DNA from: Candidatus Zixiibacteriota bacterium
Lineage (GTDB): Bacteria; SM23-81
NCBI GenBank assembly: GCA_030628225.1
Contig: DAOVRJ010000151.1
Location: forward strand, 1 to 6,191
Direction: 5' to 3'
Length of the DNA: 6,191 nt
The translations under genes were made by a program, and so were the position numbers. The notes beneath the pieces were generated by a model, which saw nothing but the letters and a program-made list of their open reading frames with translations, was not told the origin of the DNA and ran no database searches. Below are positions 4,771 through 6,191 of this stretch, one piece after another; the stretch's first letter is position 1, and every line of letters starts with the position of its first letter.

Positions 4771-6191
4771 ATGAAAACAAGGGGGTATTGTTTTGCCTTT
4801 TTGGGGCTGCTGCTTGCCGGGCTCATGATCTCTGCCCCATCTGTCTATGCGCTGACCAACAGAGAGCCGGCTGAAGTGGTGTTAGAGTACCGGGATCAAC
4901 TGGACGGATTGGTGAAGCTGGACGTGGACATCGATAATGTCGTGGGCAATGTGGTCACCGTCTATGTGACCCCGGAGGAGTTAGAGACGATCCGGGCCAG
5001 AGGATTAAAGATCTACTGGATCCCCAACCGGGCCAAGATCTATGCCGACAGCTTGTGGCAGGCCACCAAGGGGACTGCCGATCTCATGGCCGCCTATCAC
5101 ACCTACGAGGAGCTGACCGCCGATCTGGACAGCATCGCCAGTGCCCATCCCACCCTGTGCCGCCTGGATAGCATCGGAACCGGCGCTGATCCTGACTCTA
5201 CCAGAGTCCTTTGGTTCATGAAGATCAGCGACAACGTAGATCAGCAGGAGGACGAGCCGGAATTCAAGTACATCTCCACCATGCACGGCGACGAGCCGGT
5301 GGGCACGGAGATGTGCCTGTACCTGATCGAGTACCTGATGGATAACTATGGCAGCGACTCCCTGGCCACCTTTTTAGTGGACGAGACCGAGATCTGGATC
5401 ATGCCCATGATGAACCCGGATGGCAACGCGGCCCATTCGCGCTATAACCACGATGGCGTGGATCTCAACCGCAACTTCCCCGACTTCATCACCGACACGA
5501 CAAACACCCCCGCTGGCCGCGCGCCGGAGACCCAGGCGATCATGCTGTGGGAAGAACCTCAAACCTCCATCCTCTCGGCCAACATCCACACCGGCGCCCT
5601 GGTGGTCAACTACCCCTGGGACTCCACCCATGACTTCAACCCGGACGACACCCTGTTCGAAGAAATATCTTTGACCTATTCCAGCTATAATCTTCCTATG
5701 TACACCGGCTCCTTCCCTCAGGGGATCGTGCGTGGCTCCGAGTGGTACATCATCCACGGCGGGATGCAGGACTGGAACTACTACTGGATGGGCTGTAACG
5801 AGGTGACCCTCGAGCTGTCGAACAACAAATGGCCCCCCGCCTCCACCCTGCCCGGCTTCTGGGACGACAACCGCGAGTCCATGCTGCACTATATGGCCAG
5901 GGTGCACGACGGCGTGCGCGGTCTGGTCACCGACGCCTCTTCCGGGGACCCGCTGGATGCCACCATCACCGTGGAGGGCATCGACCAGGAGGTCTACACC
6001 GACCCCGATGTGGGTGACTACCACCGCATGCTCCTGCCCGGTACCTATACGCTGAACTTCGCCGCCGAAGGGTATTCTCCTCAGACCATCCCCAATGTGG
6101 TGGTGGTCTCCGAGAGCACCACGGTGCTCGATGTCGAGTTCTATGCCGCGGTGCTGGGGCACATCTCCGGCACGGTGACGGAGGCGGGCAC
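4771..6191 (+). CDS. Secreted zinc carboxypeptidase, peptidase family M14 (3' end outside the window)
   Basis: At least 473 residues are present and the frame is open at the right edge. The family removes C-terminal amino acids from peptides using one zinc ion. Residues 1-27 are a signal peptide (cleavage likely after VYA), so it acts outside the cytoplasm. Residues 28-108 look like a propeptide-type region (VYVTPEELETIRARGLKIYW). The M14 domain spans about 109-370. Zinc ligands are His172 and Glu175 in MHGDEPVG and His273 in NIHTGALVVNYPWD. Substrate-binding Asn233-Arg234 lie in DLNRNFP, Tyr337 in GGMQDWNYY, and the catalytic Glu348 in EVTLELS, so the site is complete. Residues 379-458 form a carboxypeptidase regulatory-like (transthyretin-like) domain, and another seems to begin at about 462 (GHISGTVTEAG). 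This order resembles regulatory subfamily M14B (carboxypeptidases D, E, N). The specificity pocket cannot be assigned by eye. Expression is probably driven by the promoter at 4478-4506. Confidence 0.95.
   Translation, partial: MKTRGYCFAFLGLLLAGLMISAPSVYALTNREPAEVVLEYRDQLDGLVKLDVDIDNVVGNVVTVYVTPEELETIRARGLKIYWIPNRAKIYADSLWQATKGTADLMAAYHTYEELTADLDSIASAHPTLCRLDSIGTGADPDSTRVLWFMKISDNVDQQEDEPEFKYISTMHGDEPVGTEMCLYLIEYLMDNYGSDSLATFLVDETEIWIMPMMNPDGNAAHSRYNHDGVDLNRNFPDFITDTTNTPAGRAPETQAIMLWEEPQTSILSANIHTGALVVNYPWDSTHDFNPDDTLFEEISLTYSSYNLPMYTGSFPQGIVRGSEWYIIHGGMQDWNYYWMGCNEVTLELSNNKWPPASTLPGFWDDNRESMLHYMARVHDGVRGLVTDASSGDPLDATITVEGIDQEVYTDPDVGDYHRMLLPGTYTLNFAAEGYSPQTIPNVVVVSESTTVLDVEFYAAVLGHISGTVTEAG

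Noticed and set aside
5374-6162. Minus-strand open frame of 262 codons
   Set aside because: It is antisense to the M14 carboxypeptidase, whose zinc and catalytic residues are all intact. The His/Gly/Val-rich translation is typical of a shadow frame.
1-6191. CRISPR array, tRNA or rRNA genes, transposase, or phage genes
   Set aside because: I saw no regularly spaced repeats, cloverleaf-type sequence, rRNA-like stretch, transposase motif or attachment site on either strand.

Overview
The window holds three exported-protein genes in a divergent layout, with two gene-poor stretches. On the minus strand, two adjacent paralogous secreted beta-sandwich proteins (positions 3990-2635 and 2603-579, read right to left) lie 31 bp apart and look like an operon. 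On the plus strand, a secreted zinc carboxypeptidase of family M14 starts at 4771 and runs off the right edge. No gene for replication, translation or core metabolism is present, so taxonomy is only an inference. The mix of DUF11-type repeats, fibronectin type III (FN3)-like domains and an M14 carboxypeptidase with regulatory-like C-terminal domains, with mid-to-high GC and good Shine-Dalgarno sites, suggests a Gram-negative bacterium of the FCB group or a related candidate phylum (Zixibacteria, Latescibacteria or KSB1 type).

Layout. 1-290: GC-rich hairpins, then degenerate short repeats, with no convincing gene. 292-328: a strong hairpin terminator, best on the minus strand, suited to ending the minus-strand operon. 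329-578: a 250-bp stretch with several overlapping open frames and no recognisable gene. 579-2603 (minus): 674-aa protein with signal peptide, N-terminal domain, two DUF11-like repeats, one FN3-like domain and two copies of an unnamed C-terminal module. 2635-3990 (minus): 451-aa protein with signal peptide, two FN3-like domains and the same two-copy C-terminal module. 3991-4770: divergent intergenic region with a near-consensus sigma70 promoter (4478-4506) pointing at the carboxypeptidase, then a leader of about 258 nt. 4771-6191: partial M14 carboxypeptidase.

The two minus-strand genes share a cassette of about 280 residues (FN3-like plus two modules) behind different N-terminal halves. This points to modular shuffling of surface or extracellular proteins. 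The carboxypeptidase is also predicted to act outside the cytoplasm, but nothing in the sequence shows that it processes its divergent neighbours. The most distinctive thing here is the C-terminal module of about 80-90 residues, seen four times, each copy with one cysteine at the same place and a W-Y-G motif. I do not recognise it as a named family.
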